In this document: in pieces, positions 8,773-16,284 of the stretch
Position numbering within the stretch: the first letter of the stretch is position 1
Layout: every line of letters starts with the position of its first letter
NCBI RefSeq assembly: GCF_036632915.2
Contig: NZ_CP155552.1
Coordinates: 2,891,390 to 2,955,389 of the forward strand
Length of the DNA: 64,000 nucleotides
Source of the DNA: Faecalibacterium taiwanense
Lineage (GTDB): Bacteria > Bacillota > Clostridia > Oscillospirales > Ruminococcaceae
Direction of reading: 5' to 3'
Position numbers and translations under genes: made by a program
Notes under the pieces: generated by a model
Told to the model about the DNA's origin: nothing
What the model saw: only the letters and a program-made list of their open reading frames with translations
The model's database searches: none

Positions 8773-8801
8773 TTTTCATTTTGCGCTGTTTTTGGTATAC
8801 T
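8773..8801 (+). promoter_or_regulatory. Promoter of the broken tRNA gene
   Basis: TTTTCA, 17-bp spacer, TATACT with an upstream TGG (extended -10). Transcription would start about 20 bp before the tRNA fragment. Confidence 0.6.
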
Positions 8802-8827
8802 TGTAAGTGCCGCAGCGCAGAATATGC

Positions 8828-8872
8828 GGGCTAGTAGCTCAGTTGGTCAGAGCTGGCGGCTCATAACCGCCA
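8828..8872 (+). pseudogene. 5' part of a tRNA(CAU), 3' part missing
   Basis: The acceptor strand GGGCTAG, a normal D-arm (TAGCTCAGTTGGTCAGAGC) and an anticodon arm with loop CTCATAA are present, but no T-arm or matching 3' acceptor strand (CTAGCCC) follows. The gene has its own promoter, so it was probably functional before disruption. The break just after the anticodon arm fits integration or excision by a tyrosine recombinase in a tRNA gene. Anticodon CAU, so Met or lysidine-type Ile2. Confidence 0.65.
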
Positions 8873-9013
8873 GACCTTACCGTTTCCACCTTTTCAAAAC
8901 AGCGTTTTTTCGTTATTTTTTGAAGTTTCAAACTTCAAAAAAGCGGTTTCACCTACTTTTCACCTACGAAGGGTCATTTGAACGTCCCTCACAGGTACGT
9001 TCAAATTTCATAA

Positions 9014-9089
9014 GGGCCATTAGCTTAACGGTTAAAGCCGGCGGCTCATAACCGCTCCAGTGGGGGTTCGAATCCCTCATGGCCCACCA
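9014..9089 (+). tRNA. tRNA with CAU anticodon (Met or Ile2)
   Basis: 76 nt with paired acceptor strands GGGCCAT/ATGGCCC, an encoded ACCA end, anticodon loop CTCATAA, and a T-arm ggggg-ttcgaat-ccctc. The loop sequence suits lysidine-modified tRNA-Ile2 as well as tRNA-Met; the D-arm (TTAGCTTAACGGTTAAAGC) is not initiator-like. Its 3' end abuts the integrase gene with only a terminator between, the usual layout of a tRNA attachment site. It shares 16 bp (GGCGGCTCATAACCGC) with the tRNA fragment 185 bp upstream. Confidence 0.85.
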
Positions 9090-9090
9090 A

Positions 9091-9121
9091 AAAAGCACGA
9101 GATTTTGCGTCTCGTGCTTTT
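9091..9121. terminator. Terminator between tRNA and integrase
   Basis: Stem aaaagcacgaga / tctcgtgctttt followed by more T; works for the tRNA and, in the other direction, for the integrase gene. Confidence 0.8.
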
Positions 9122-9143
9122 TCTTTTGCCTGATGGAGCAATC

Positions 9144-10622
9144 TCACTTGTACAGTTCCTTGCTCATCTGCTTCCGAATCTCATCACGCCGCCTGTCGTA
9201 GACCTGCGTATAGATTGCAAGGGTCGTGCTGGGTTGCGCGTGTCCGGCTTCTGCGGCCACCGTTGCCACACCGATGTTTGGATTGGACAGCAGGATACTG
9301 ACGAAGGTGTGCCGGAACATATGCGGGTGAATTTTTTCGATGCCCGCTTTTTTCCCGACCCGGCGCACCAGTGCTGCATAGCTGTCGGGGTTGATGGGAA
9401 AGCCGTAGTCGTTGCAGATCACAAAGTCATTCCCACGCAAATCCAGAAGCGACTGTGCGTACTTAGCACCTTTCTTTTCCAGATTTTTCTGCCAGCTTGC
9501 ACCCATCAGCTTTTTTCTGGACTTCCACTGTTCGTGATAGTCCTTCAAAAAGGCCATAAACTCCGGGGCAACATCCACATCACGGATGTTGCTTTCTTTC
9601 GTTGTGGTAAGCTGATAGCCATAATTAGGGAAAACCAACAAAGATTTTGACACATGGATTGTTCCATCACGGAAATTCACATCTTTCCATGTAAGACCAG
9701 CCAGTTCTCCACGCCGGACACCAGTGTTCAGCAGGCACAAAACGACTGCCTTTTCCAGCATGGAGCACTCTTTCAAAGCCACTTGTAAGGCTTCTACTTC
9801 ATCACTATGTAAGCAGTCCACAGATTTTCCTTTTCGCCCAGATGCTTTTATCATTGGCATTTGAAGTGATGTTCCATAGTTATCATTGGCGTAGTTCAGG
9901 ACTGACCGAATGAACAGATTGTACTCTCGCATCGTCTTTTTCGTCATGGGGCGGCGGTCAATCTCCACCTCAAACATCTGCCCAACGGTCTTACCCAAAG
10001 CCATTGCCACCTGTTGTGCCGAGTCCAAAGAAACCGTTTCACCACGGAAAATCCGCTCAATGGTTTCCTCTCGGATGGTGCATTTTTTCGCAATTTTAGG
10101 GCAAGACACCGTTTTGAACTCTTTAGATTCTGGCTTCAAAACCGCACGTTTATAAACGCGTGCATCACTATCTTCCAGAAAGCGAATGACTGCATCGCAG
10201 TCTTGCCGGGTAATCGTCCCAATCGCTTTTTCAGAAAATTCCGGGTAACTTTGGATGCGTTGAAGATACTTTTCTTTTTTCAAGCTAGTGTTCTCTTTGT
10301 TGCGGTTTGCGTCATAGTCACCTTTCAGACGAACCGAGGGAGCCATCCGAGAACGGTTTGAAGCTATGTACTCTTGCGCTACAACCGCAAAGGTCTTTCC
10401 TGCGTTGCTGGCTTCTTTATCGGCCTTTTCCTGTTCCTGCCGCTCAAATTCAGCGGCGGCAGCATTCGCAGCAGCGTTGCGCGCACGAGCGTTTTTCAGT
10501 TCGGTGGGGTCAAAATCGAACCGACCATAGCGACGTTCGATTTTGCCGTTCACCAGAACATTTGCGGTGATTTGGTAATACCGGGGTTTCTTTTTGGGTT
10601 CGATCAGCTTAATGGATGCCAT
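9144..10622 (-). CDS. Tyrosine-recombinase integrase with internal XRE-like HTH
   Basis: 492 residues. The catalytic domain shows the expected residues: Arg in LNTGVRRGELAGL (about 303), HMFRH (434-438), GHAQ (His461) and Tyr471 in AIYTQV. An arm-binding/SAM-like region lies at about 75-160. Between them, residues about 174-219 (CPKIAKKCTIREETIERIFR and on) read like a Cro/C1-type helix-turn-helix, which is not standard in this family. The ribosome site aaaggacgg precedes the ATG. Location next to the tRNA supports site-specific integration there. Confidence 0.9.
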   Translation of the reverse strand: MASIKLIEPKKKPRYYQITANVLVNGKIERRYGRFDFDPTELKNARARNAAANAAAAEFERQEQEKADKEASNAGKTFAVVAQEYIASNRSRMAPSVRLKGDYDANRNKENTSLKKEKYLQRIQSYPEFSEKAIGTITRQDCDAVIRFLEDSDARVYKRAVLKPESKEFKTVSCPKIAKKCTIREETIERIFRGETVSLDSAQQVAMALGKTVGQMFEVEIDRRPMTKKTMREYNLFIRSVLNYANDNYGTSLQMPMIKASGRKGKSVDCLHSDEVEALQVALKECSMLEKAVVLCLLNTGVRRGELAGLTWKDVNFRDGTIHVSKSLLVFPNYGYQLTTTKESNIRDVDVAPEFMAFLKDYHEQWKSRKKLMGASWQKNLEKKGAKYAQSLLDLRGNDFVICNDYGFPINPDSYAALVRRVGKKAGIEKIHPHMFRHTFVSILLSNPNIGVATVAAEAGHAQPSTTLAIYTQVYDRRRDEIRKQMSKELYK

Positions 10623-10729
10623 ATATTTACCGTCCTTTCTGTGTGGTGGTTATCTCTGTCACAATGAGTATAGCAGTTCAGGCGGTTAATTTTTAGGATG
10701 TCGCAGTTTATGCCCGCATCCTTGACAAG

Positions 10730-10954
10730 TCAGGAAGTTGTCGTTCCACCGTTGAAGTAGTCAGCCATTTTTCCAAGGTTGATATACCATTTAATGCCCG
10801 ACTGAAATGCCATGCCCGGCACTTCCCGGCAAAGGCGGCGGATGTAATATTCAGGCAAGCCCATACGCTGACTTGCCTGCTTGATGCTGACGATCTGCGG
10901 CAGTACAACTGCTTCGCTCTGGATCTCCGGCGATACCATCACTTTTTCATTCAT
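10730..10954 (-). CDS. Excisionase-like HTH protein
   Basis: 74 residues from the ATG at 10954, seven bases after an aggagg site; an upstream in-frame ATG is too close to that site. A winged-helix/MerR-like motif is visible (VSIKQASQRMGLPEYYIRRL). Small HTH proteins directly upstream of an integrase gene usually act as recombination directionality factors. Its start overlaps the end of the MazF-like gene. A role in excision is inferred from context. Confidence 0.65.
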   Translation of the reverse strand: MNEKVMVSPEIQSEAVVLPQIVSIKQASQRMGLPEYYIRRLCREVPGMAFQSGIKWYINLGKMADYFNGGTTTS

Positions 10955-11333
10955 CGGCATTCCTCCTGTCCCATTCATTGATTTCCAAACTATTCAGAAG
11001 TGCTTCTTCGATCCGGCGCATTTCGTTCCGCGTAGTCCGCCCCAAGAAGCGTTGTATGCGGCTTTTGTCTATCGTGAAGATCTGTTCCAGTTGAACCACA
11101 GATGGCTTCTCAAAGGCTGTATTGTGGGCTATCAGAACGTGTGTGGGCTGGTATTTCTTTTTCTCGGTGCGGGAAGTCACTGTCGCCACGATAAGGGTAG
11201 GCGCATAGCGGTTCCCTACATCGTTTTGCAGAACCACCACAGGGCGGGTGCCGCCCTGCTCGGAGCCGATGTGCGGCTCCATGTCTGCATAGTAAATGTC
11301 CCCTCTGAGGTATTTCCAGTCTTTTGGTATGAT
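10947..11333 (-). CDS. MazF/PemK-type endoribonuclease toxin
   Basis: The conserved MazF N-terminus RGDIYYADMEPHIGSEQGGT and following TRPVVVLQNDVGN are intact, as is the VVQLEQIFTIDKSRI block. These proteins cleave mRNA at short motifs. The first ATG (11282) would remove the essential N-terminal strand. In-frame upstream codons are ATA, ATC and CTG; the ATC at 11333 is 10 nt after an aggagg site, and CTG at 11342 is another candidate. No classical antitoxin gene is adjacent. It overlaps the excisionase-like gene. Confidence 0.75.
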   Translation of the reverse strand: MIPKDWKYLRGDIYYADMEPHIGSEQGGTRPVVVLQNDVGNRYAPTLIVATVTSRTEKKKYQPTHVLIAHNTAFEKPSVVQLEQIFTIDKSRIQRFLGRTTRNEMRRIEEALLNSLEINEWDRRNADE

Positions 11334-11370
11334 AGCTATCAGACCTCCTATCCTTCTATATGTAGCAAAA

Positions 11371-11393
11371 GCCGCCCGTTTTTGGCAGGCGGC
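11371..11393 (-). terminator. Terminator between the ParB-like operon and mazF-like gene
   Basis: GCCGCC/GGCGGC stem followed on the minus strand by TTTTGCT, 40 bp after the end of the ParB-like gene at 11433. Confidence 0.65.
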
Positions 11394-11432
11394 TCTTGCA
11401 GGAAAAGGAGTATGCCTAGAAAGGCGAAAATG

Positions 11433-12278
11433 TCACTGCTTGATGGGGAGATTGAAGCGGCGGCTGGAGCCGTTGTAGGTGCGAAGAATCAGCATCATAT
11501 ACTTGTAGCTGACGGTGCCGCTCATGGCCTTTTCATCACGCACCAGCGTCATGGGGTGAACGGTACGCAGCCGCTTCACCAGACGTTCCGGGTCATACTC
11601 GCCCTGATAGAGTGCCACGAAGCGAACCATGCCCCGCAGGATGCCGGAGCGGAGGGAATCGGGGTCACCCTCCCAGCCCTTTGCCAGCATGGTCAGGGCT
11701 TCTTTGTAGAGGTCTGCGCCATAGGTCTTGTACTCCTTAAAGGCGGTGCGGATGCAAATGATCTTCCACGGAGCGCGATAGGCATCCAGACCAAGCTGCA
11801 AGCCGGTGCTTTCGGTGGCATTCAGGAATGCGATGGACTGTGCATCCTTGCCGACCAGTGCAGCACGAAGTTCTGCGCCAGCAGTCAGAGGTCTGGAAAC
11901 GCCGGTCTGCTTGGAAAAGAGAATTGCTTCCTCCTCTTTCGTCAGCCCGGTGTACACCTTGCAGATGATGGGAAGGTCAGCACCGCCGTTCATGGTTTTC
12001 CGGGTTACAATGGTGTGCTGACCATCGAACACAAAGTAATGCCCGTCCCGGTAGCTGACCTTGGGAGGGTTGGCGATCAGTTCAGTGAACTCAGCCGACA
12101 TCTTCTCAACATTCGGGATGCTCAGACCCCGCTGGTAGTCGGCAGGGATTTCGAGGAAGGCACTGTTGATAACCTTTTCCTCGTAAGGCCGCTGGGCAAA
12201 GAGGGCTTCGATGATGGCTTCATCGGTGATTTCGGGCATGATCTCAGGCATGGTGTTGACGCAGTTCATATTCTTCAT
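11433..12278 (-). CDS. ParB/Srx-like domain protein (DUF6551-like)
   Basis: 281 residues. The N-terminal third contains a ParB/sulfiredoxin-like core: IPADYQRGLSIPNVEKM, then HYFVFDGQHTIVTRK, the equivalent of the DGxHR motif. The rest is helical and resembles the DUF6551 proteins of Clostridia mobile elements. A ggagg site lies seven bases before the ATG, which overlaps the preceding stop as ATGA. Role in partition, regulation or nuclease activity cannot be decided. Confidence 0.65.
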   Translation of the reverse strand: MKNMNCVNTMPEIMPEITDEAIIEALFAQRPYEEKVINSAFLEIPADYQRGLSIPNVEKMSAEFTELIANPPKVSYRDGHYFVFDGQHTIVTRKTMNGGADLPIICKVYTGLTKEEEAILFSKQTGVSRPLTAGAELRAALVGKDAQSIAFLNATESTGLQLGLDAYRAPWKIICIRTAFKEYKTYGADLYKEALTMLAKGWEGDPDSLRSGILRGMVRFVALYQGEYDPERLVKRLRTVHPMTLVRDEKAMSGTVSYKYMMLILRTYNGSSRRFNLPIKQ

Positions 12279-13317
12279 AGCAGTTCCTCCATCTTATCTT
12301 CCAGATTTTTCAGGTAGTCTCTCAATTTCTGAATCGTTCGTCCTACGGATGCACGGTTCTCTGCATCGGACAGAATGTCGGGATATTCCCGGAAAACGCT
12401 TTCCCAGCGGCGCATCATACTGTTGGCGGCTCCCGATACTTCGCAAAGCATCGCAGTCCCATCGGCAAGTCGTTTGGGTACATAGCGGCTGTTTGCGATA
12501 TCAAGAATCTGCTGACGGTCGATTTTCAACGGTTCATTCACTCTTTGTGGAAAAGTCTGCTCCTGCGGAGCCGGAGTGTGAACCAGTTCTTCGTCCGTGG
12601 ATTCTTCCTCGGATGTACTGGCATTGGGCAGCGGTGCAGCTACGGCTGGGGAGCTTTCTGCTTTTGTGCAGGCGGTTTTGGGGGCTTCGGCTTGCAAATC
12701 TCAGCCACCAATGCCGGACGTTCTTCGGGAGGGGCACGGGCAACAGATGCAATCTCGGCGGCGGTCGGCTTGACCTCGCCGGAAAGCACTTTCTGGCGTG
12801 TGCCGGGAACAGCTTCTTCGGCAACATCCACACCTTTTGCAAAATGTTCAGCCCTTCGTACAAAGCTGTCTGTCGTATTCGTTTCACGAGCGATTCGTTC
12901 ACGAGTCTTTTCGGGTTTTATCAGGTGGTCAAAATGACCACCTGATTTTGCCGCAGGGCTTTTTCGATCACCGCCATTAACGCATTTTTCGGCTTCATAC
13001 TGTTTCCCGATAAGGTACTTCTTCTGTTCCGGGGTGAGATTGCGCCGCCCCAGCTGATTCTTGCAAATCCAGATGATGGCTTCATAGCGGTTTGCAAACT
13101 CCGTTTCGTGAACGGTGAACGGGATTTCCGGGTGCTTCTTGGCGATGATGAAACGGTTGTGTCCGTCCACGATCAGCCCCTCCCACACGATGATGGGATT
13201 GATGATGCGTCCATCCCGCAGGATGTTGGCTTCCAGCTGGTTCAGTTCTTCAAAGGTAAGCGGCGGAATCTTGCCCTGAAACTCTGGGTCGATCTTAAGC
13301 GCAGATAAGTTCATCAT
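12275..13317 (-). CDS. ParB-like nuclease-domain protein, probably one gene with a frameshift
   Basis: The ATG at 13317 follows an aaaggacgg site and opens a 225-residue frame with a clear ParB core (LTFEELNQLEANILRDGRI, GLIVDGHNRFIIAKKH) and a HTH region. It stops at 12640. A second frame (12697-12275) starts only at TTG with no ribosome site and continues with an alanine/proline linker and a helical domain ending LKNLEDKMEELL. The two overlap at a C5A4 run (12676-12684). One extra A would fuse them, as in the many other homopolymer breaks in this window; a programmed -1 shift at CCCAAAA is possible but less likely. Confidence 0.65.
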
Positions 13318-13540
13318 CGAACCGTCCTTTCTTCGTGTAGGTGGATTTCGGGCTGGTGGGCTGGATGTAGTAGTCGTAGCCGAAGCTGGTCTGGCAGTAG
13401 GTGCAAGGCTCCTTGGTGAGCTGATAGGGGTCTGCACGGCGGACACGGATGCCACGAGTGTTCCGAAAGGCATTCAGGCAGCGGGGGCAGAGGGTGGTCA
13501 GGGTCGATTCATCGGTCTTGTGGGTAAAAGTACGGCTCAT
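13295..13540 (-). CDS. Small zinc-ribbon protein
   Basis: 81 residues with CPRC (N-terminal) and CTYC (middle) pairs that can bind one zinc. Starts at the ATG eight bases after ggagg; overlaps the start of the ParB-like gene, so it heads that operon. No known function. Confidence 0.6.
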   Translation of the reverse strand: MSRTFTHKTDESTLTTLCPRCLNAFRNTRGIRVRRADPYQLTKEPCTYCQTSFGYDYYIQPTSPKSTYTKKGRFDDELICA

Positions 13541-13583
13541 AATCATTTCCTCCGTTTCGTATGGGTGAGTGTTCGGTATGGAA

Positions 13584-13628
13584 AAAGCCCGCCGCCAAGG
13601 TTCAAAAGAATCCCCGGTGGTGGGCTTT
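13584..13628 (-). terminator. Hairpin terminator, minus strand
   Basis: Outer stem aaagccc/gggcttt extended by mostly paired gccgcc/ggtggt, with T-run on the minus strand. It would end transcripts entering from the right. Confidence 0.55.
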
Positions 13629-13639
13629 GAAGTTTTGTT

Positions 13640-14034
13640 TTAAGTTTTTCCAACCTATTTGTCCTCGACGCCCGTTGGATTTGGAATGCACCTCGGTAAG
13701 TGGGGACTTGCACCCACACTCCACATTGGCTTCTTCAGCCACCCCGTCTTCTTTATGACCGGGCCGCGAGTTACGGAAGTTTCATTATTTTGTCCGAGGG
13801 AATGATATTCAATTTTCAAGGTACGGCTTCCAGCTTTGGGCTTCTCCCCGTCTGGGGTGTTGCCCTTGCTGTGACCATAGTGTACCTGAAAACTGAACGC
13901 ATTTTTAGGAAGTAATAGTTCCGCTTTTTTCGCCAAAAACCGGAACTATCACTTCCGGTTTTCCACGAAAATCGACGTCAAATCAAATGTTTTTAATTTA
14001 CAAGTTCTAAAAAGAAATTTTGATATTTTTCAAA
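13640..14034. other. Non-coding stretch with short conserved-looking hairpins
   Basis: No convincing gene. The minus strand contains gtgggtgcaagtccccac, an arm that could fold, and a ggctgaagaagcc hairpin. A 93-codon frame exists on the minus strand but starts at TTG without a ribosome site, so I do not call it. It may be a regulatory or structural RNA region between the ParB-like operon and the XRE gene. Confidence 0.35.
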
Positions 14035-14087
14035 GAAAAAAGCCCTTCCAGATGGCGGCTCATACAAGCCGACCATCCAGAAGGGCT
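14035..14087 (-). terminator. Terminator of the XRE gene
   Basis: Long stem agcccttccagatgg / ccatccagaagggct, followed on the minus strand by a run of seven T. Confidence 0.75.
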
Positions 14088-14099
14088 ATTCTATAAAGA

Positions 14100-14405
14100 T
14101 TATAAATCGTCTGCAATCGCATCTAAACTGCGTGCAAGGCGGTGCAATTTAGCGCAGAGCTTTTTCCTCAGCTGTTCTTCTTTTTCTGAGGGTGTCTTTC
14201 CCACAATCAAATAGTCAAGTGTCGTATTGAAGGTTTCCATGATTTCAACCAAAAGGTCAATCGATGGAGCTTCTTCCCCTCGTTCAATGTTACGAAGATG
14301 GCGGTCGCTGATGTTCAGCTTGATAGCCAATTCTTCTTGCGTCAGTCCCTTGGTTTTACGCAGTTGCTGAATGCGTTTTCCTGCGGAGTAAGAATCAAAG
14401 TACAT
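14100..14405 (-). CDS. XRE-family regulator
   Basis: 101 residues. Classic Cro/C1 helix-turn-helix at residues 8-62: IQQLRKTKGLTQEELAIKLN, then ISDRHLRNIERGEEAPS. The C-terminal 35 residues are a basic helix. Likely represses its own module. Terminator follows directly. Confidence 0.85.
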   Translation of the reverse strand: MYFDSYSAGKRIQQLRKTKGLTQEELAIKLNISDRHLRNIERGEEAPSIDLLVEIMETFNTTLDYLIVGKTPSEKEEQLRKKLCAKLHRLARSLDAIADDL

Positions 14406-14538
14406 AAGCCAGCCCTCCGACCACAGTGCAACGCAGTCGCAAGCTGCGCCATAAGGTCGGAGCGCAAAGATACAGTCGGCGGCGAACCAAGTTCTGGTTG
14501 CCGGGGCTCAGTTGGTACTCGATCAATCTCCTTTTCAT
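14395..14538 (-). CDS. Possible 47-residue leader peptide before the XRE gene
   Basis: ATG at 14538 has an aaaggac site and the frame ends overlapping the XRE start codon. The product is arginine- and leucine-rich (MKRRLIEYQLS...). Position and coupling suggest a real short gene, but codon content alone is not persuasive. Confidence 0.3.
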   Translation of the reverse strand: MKRRLIEYQLSPGNQNLVRRRLYLCAPTLWRSLRLRCTVVGGLAYVL

Positions 14539-14668
14539 AGTTCTTCGTCCTTTCTTTGTCGATGATGGCAAGGCGGGCGGAGCATGAAGAACGCACAGTG
14601 CGCTCTCCATGATAGTAAAAGGGATAAATCCCTATTGCTATCCATGATAAAAAGGGAAATACGGCTGT

Positions 14669-14989
14669 TTACGGCATGGTACTCAGCAAATGAACGACTG
14701 CTTCTTTTTGCTCTGGACGCAACGCAGACCATTTTTCAAGCATTTCTGCCTGTTCATGAGTAAGTACAACAGCTTCCCGTTCGCCGGATTCAACCACTGA
14801 GAAAAATTCTGTCAATGTGATTCCGAATGCATCACAGATTTTCAGAAGCGTCGGTACAGTAGGGACGATGTTCTTTCTGTACCATGAGGAAATGGTAGTT
14901 GGCTTGATTCCGGCGTGAGATGCCAAATCATAATTCGACCAGTGCCGAGCTTCACGGTAAGATGTTATCGTGTCCAAGACATTTTTCAC
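14669..14989 (-). CDS. XRE-family regulator
   Basis: 106 residues from a GTG start, seven bases after ggagg. HTH at about residues 4-58 (REARHWSNYDLASHAGIKPT, TISSWYRKN), then a short tail with LTHEQAEMLEKWSALRPEQK, common in Clostridia SinR-like regulators. A TATAAT hexamer is visible at 15023-15028 on the minus strand, though without a good -35. Divergent from the AT-hook gene, whose promoter region it may control. Confidence 0.8.
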   Translation of the reverse strand: MKNVLDTITSYREARHWSNYDLASHAGIKPTTISSWYRKNIVPTVPTLLKICDAFGITLTEFFSVVESGEREAVVLTHEQAEMLEKWSALRPEQKEAVVHLLSTMP

Positions 14990-15135
14990 CGAAAAGCCTC
15001 CTCTGCCGTAAAACTTGCGCTCATTATACCGTAGAAAAAGAAAAATTATAATCCTTTTAGACGTACATTCGCGACGACTTTCGGGCATACCGAACAAGAT
15101 TTGCATTGGCAGTTGAAAACGGCTCAGATTACCTA

Positions 15136-15164
15136 TTGCAATTCTGACTATTTGGAAATATACT
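15136..15164 (+). promoter_or_regulatory. Promoter of the AT-hook/coiled-coil gene
   Basis: TTGCAA, 17-bp spacer, TATACT; about 40 bp upstream of the start codon at 15206. Confidence 0.7.
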
Positions 15165-15205
15165 TGTAAGTATCAAATTATTTCACTGTATGGGAGGACA
15201 TTATC

Positions 15206-15541
15206 ATGGCAAGACCCAAGGGAAGCAAGAATAAGACCCGTGCTGTAAAATCCACTGTTGATTATGTAGCCGTCGTTGTAGAAAAGACTGCTGAAAAGGA
15301 AAAAATCGAATCTGAGATCGCTGTATTGATTGCCAACATTGACGATCTGAAGGCACAGCTGAAAACGAAAAAAGACGAGCTGAAAGCAGCTACCAAAGAC
15401 CTGACTAAGGCTGAAGCCAAGAAAGCTGCTATCGAGAAAAAAGCTGCTGAAGAAGCCAAAAAGGGCGAAGCCGAAGATGTGCTGAAAAAGCTGCTTGCCA
15501 ACGGTATGACCGCCGAAGAAATCCTTGCCAAACTGCAATAA
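15206..15541 (+). CDS. Small basic AT-hook-like coiled-coil protein
   Basis: 111 residues. The N-terminus ARPKGSKNKTR resembles an AT-hook. Residues 28-88 are a Lys/Glu/Ala-rich coiled coil, and the end (LLANGMTAEEILAKL) looks like a small helical tail. It could be a nucleoid-associated or H-NS-like silencing protein of the element, by composition only. Strong ribosome site (gggagg). Followed after 6 bp by a zinc-ribbon gene. Confidence 0.6.
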   Translation: MARPKGSKNKTRAVKSTVDYVAVVVEKTAEKEKIESEIAVLIANIDDLKAQLKTKKDELKAATKDLTKAEAKKAAIEKKAAEEAKKGEAEDVLKKLLANGMTAEEILAKLQ

Positions 15542-15547
15542 TCCAGC

Positions 15548-15748
15548 ATGGGTGCAAGCAACCACGTTTGTCCGAACTGCGGACGCAAAATGAAGCAGCA
15601 GTTCATAGGGCTGTTCCATTGTAAGTGCGGAATGAGCTGGAAACGGGATATTGGCTTCTTTGAACGTACTCCAGACATGGTTTTTGCATTAGAGCGCAAG
15701 AAGGTTGGCACGAAGATAAAACAGCTTCCAGTAATACGGTATAAATAA
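15548..15748 (+). CDS. Small zinc-ribbon protein
   Basis: 66 residues with CPNCGRK and CKCG pairs. No separate ribosome site, so translation is probably coupled to the gene before it. Function unknown. A strong terminator follows. Confidence 0.55.
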   Translation: MGASNHVCPNCGRKMKQQFIGLFHCKCGMSWKRDIGFFERTPDMVFALERKKVGTKIKQLPVIRYK

Positions 15749-15750
15749 TA

Positions 15751-15786
15751 AGAACGCTCATCAGCCTGAAAACTGATGAGCGTTCT
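15751..15786. terminator. Bidirectional terminator
   Basis: Perfect 14-bp stem agaacgctcatcag / ctgatgagcgttct between convergent genes. Confidence 0.85.
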
Positions 15787-15787
15787 T

Positions 15788-16284
15788 TCATTCCTCGGCT
15801 ATACCAAGATACTTGTCGATTTCTATGATGCCCTCCCCGCTGACCTCCACCAGATCTTCAAAGGGCACCACGGTGTCTCCCACCTGCAGAGTGCGGAACA
15901 CCGGGTCGATACGGTCTGCTTTCCCGGTCAGTGTCACATAATTGCCAACTGCCGGAACCTCCGGGTGGGCGGTGTCCTCCTTGAAGTACCGCACCGTGAT
16001 GCTCATGCCCTTGGTGACCTGCATCAGCCTATCGGACAGAGCGGACATTTCTTCCTCGGTCAGAATGCGCTTGGTTACACGCTCGGTACGCTGCTTTTCT
16101 GCGGCAAGCTGCTCATCATAACCACGCAGGGCTGCAAAGGAGAGAAGATCTTTGCCCGGTTCTGTAAGGTCATGCGGGGATGCTTGCGAAGGGATTCTTC
16201 GGTCTGGGGACGTTCCATCTCTATGATGTCCCCGTATTTTTGGGCAGTCTCCAGCCCGATTTTGCTATTTTTGTAGTTTTCCAT
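15788..16284 (-). CDS. YolD-like protein, frameshifted
   Basis: The ATG at 16284 has a ggagg site and opens with MENYKNSKIGLETAQKYGDI; the frame runs out near 16136. In the next frame the protein continues through MSALSDRLMQVTKGMSITVR to the stop at 15788, with the YolD core (VEVSGEGIIEIDKYLGI). One base added to the AAA run at 16136-16138 restores a single protein of about 165 residues. YolD proteins commonly accompany Y-family polymerases in Gram-positive mobile elements, as here. The gene overlaps the polymerase stop. Confidence 0.7.

Noticed and set aside
8855..9055. Firm attL/attR call for the shared 16 bp in the tRNA genes
   Set aside because: The 16 bp are the anticodon arm of two tRNAs of the same anticodon, so similarity is expected without recombination.
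12676..12684. Programmed -1 frameshift at CCCAAAA between the ParB-like frame and its downstream frame
   Set aside because: The heptamer fits the slippery rule, but many other genes in this window show one missing base in similar runs, so a sequence error is the simpler explanation.
13655..13936. 93-codon minus-strand frame
   Set aside because: TTG start without a ribosome site and no recognisable domain; the region looks non-coding.
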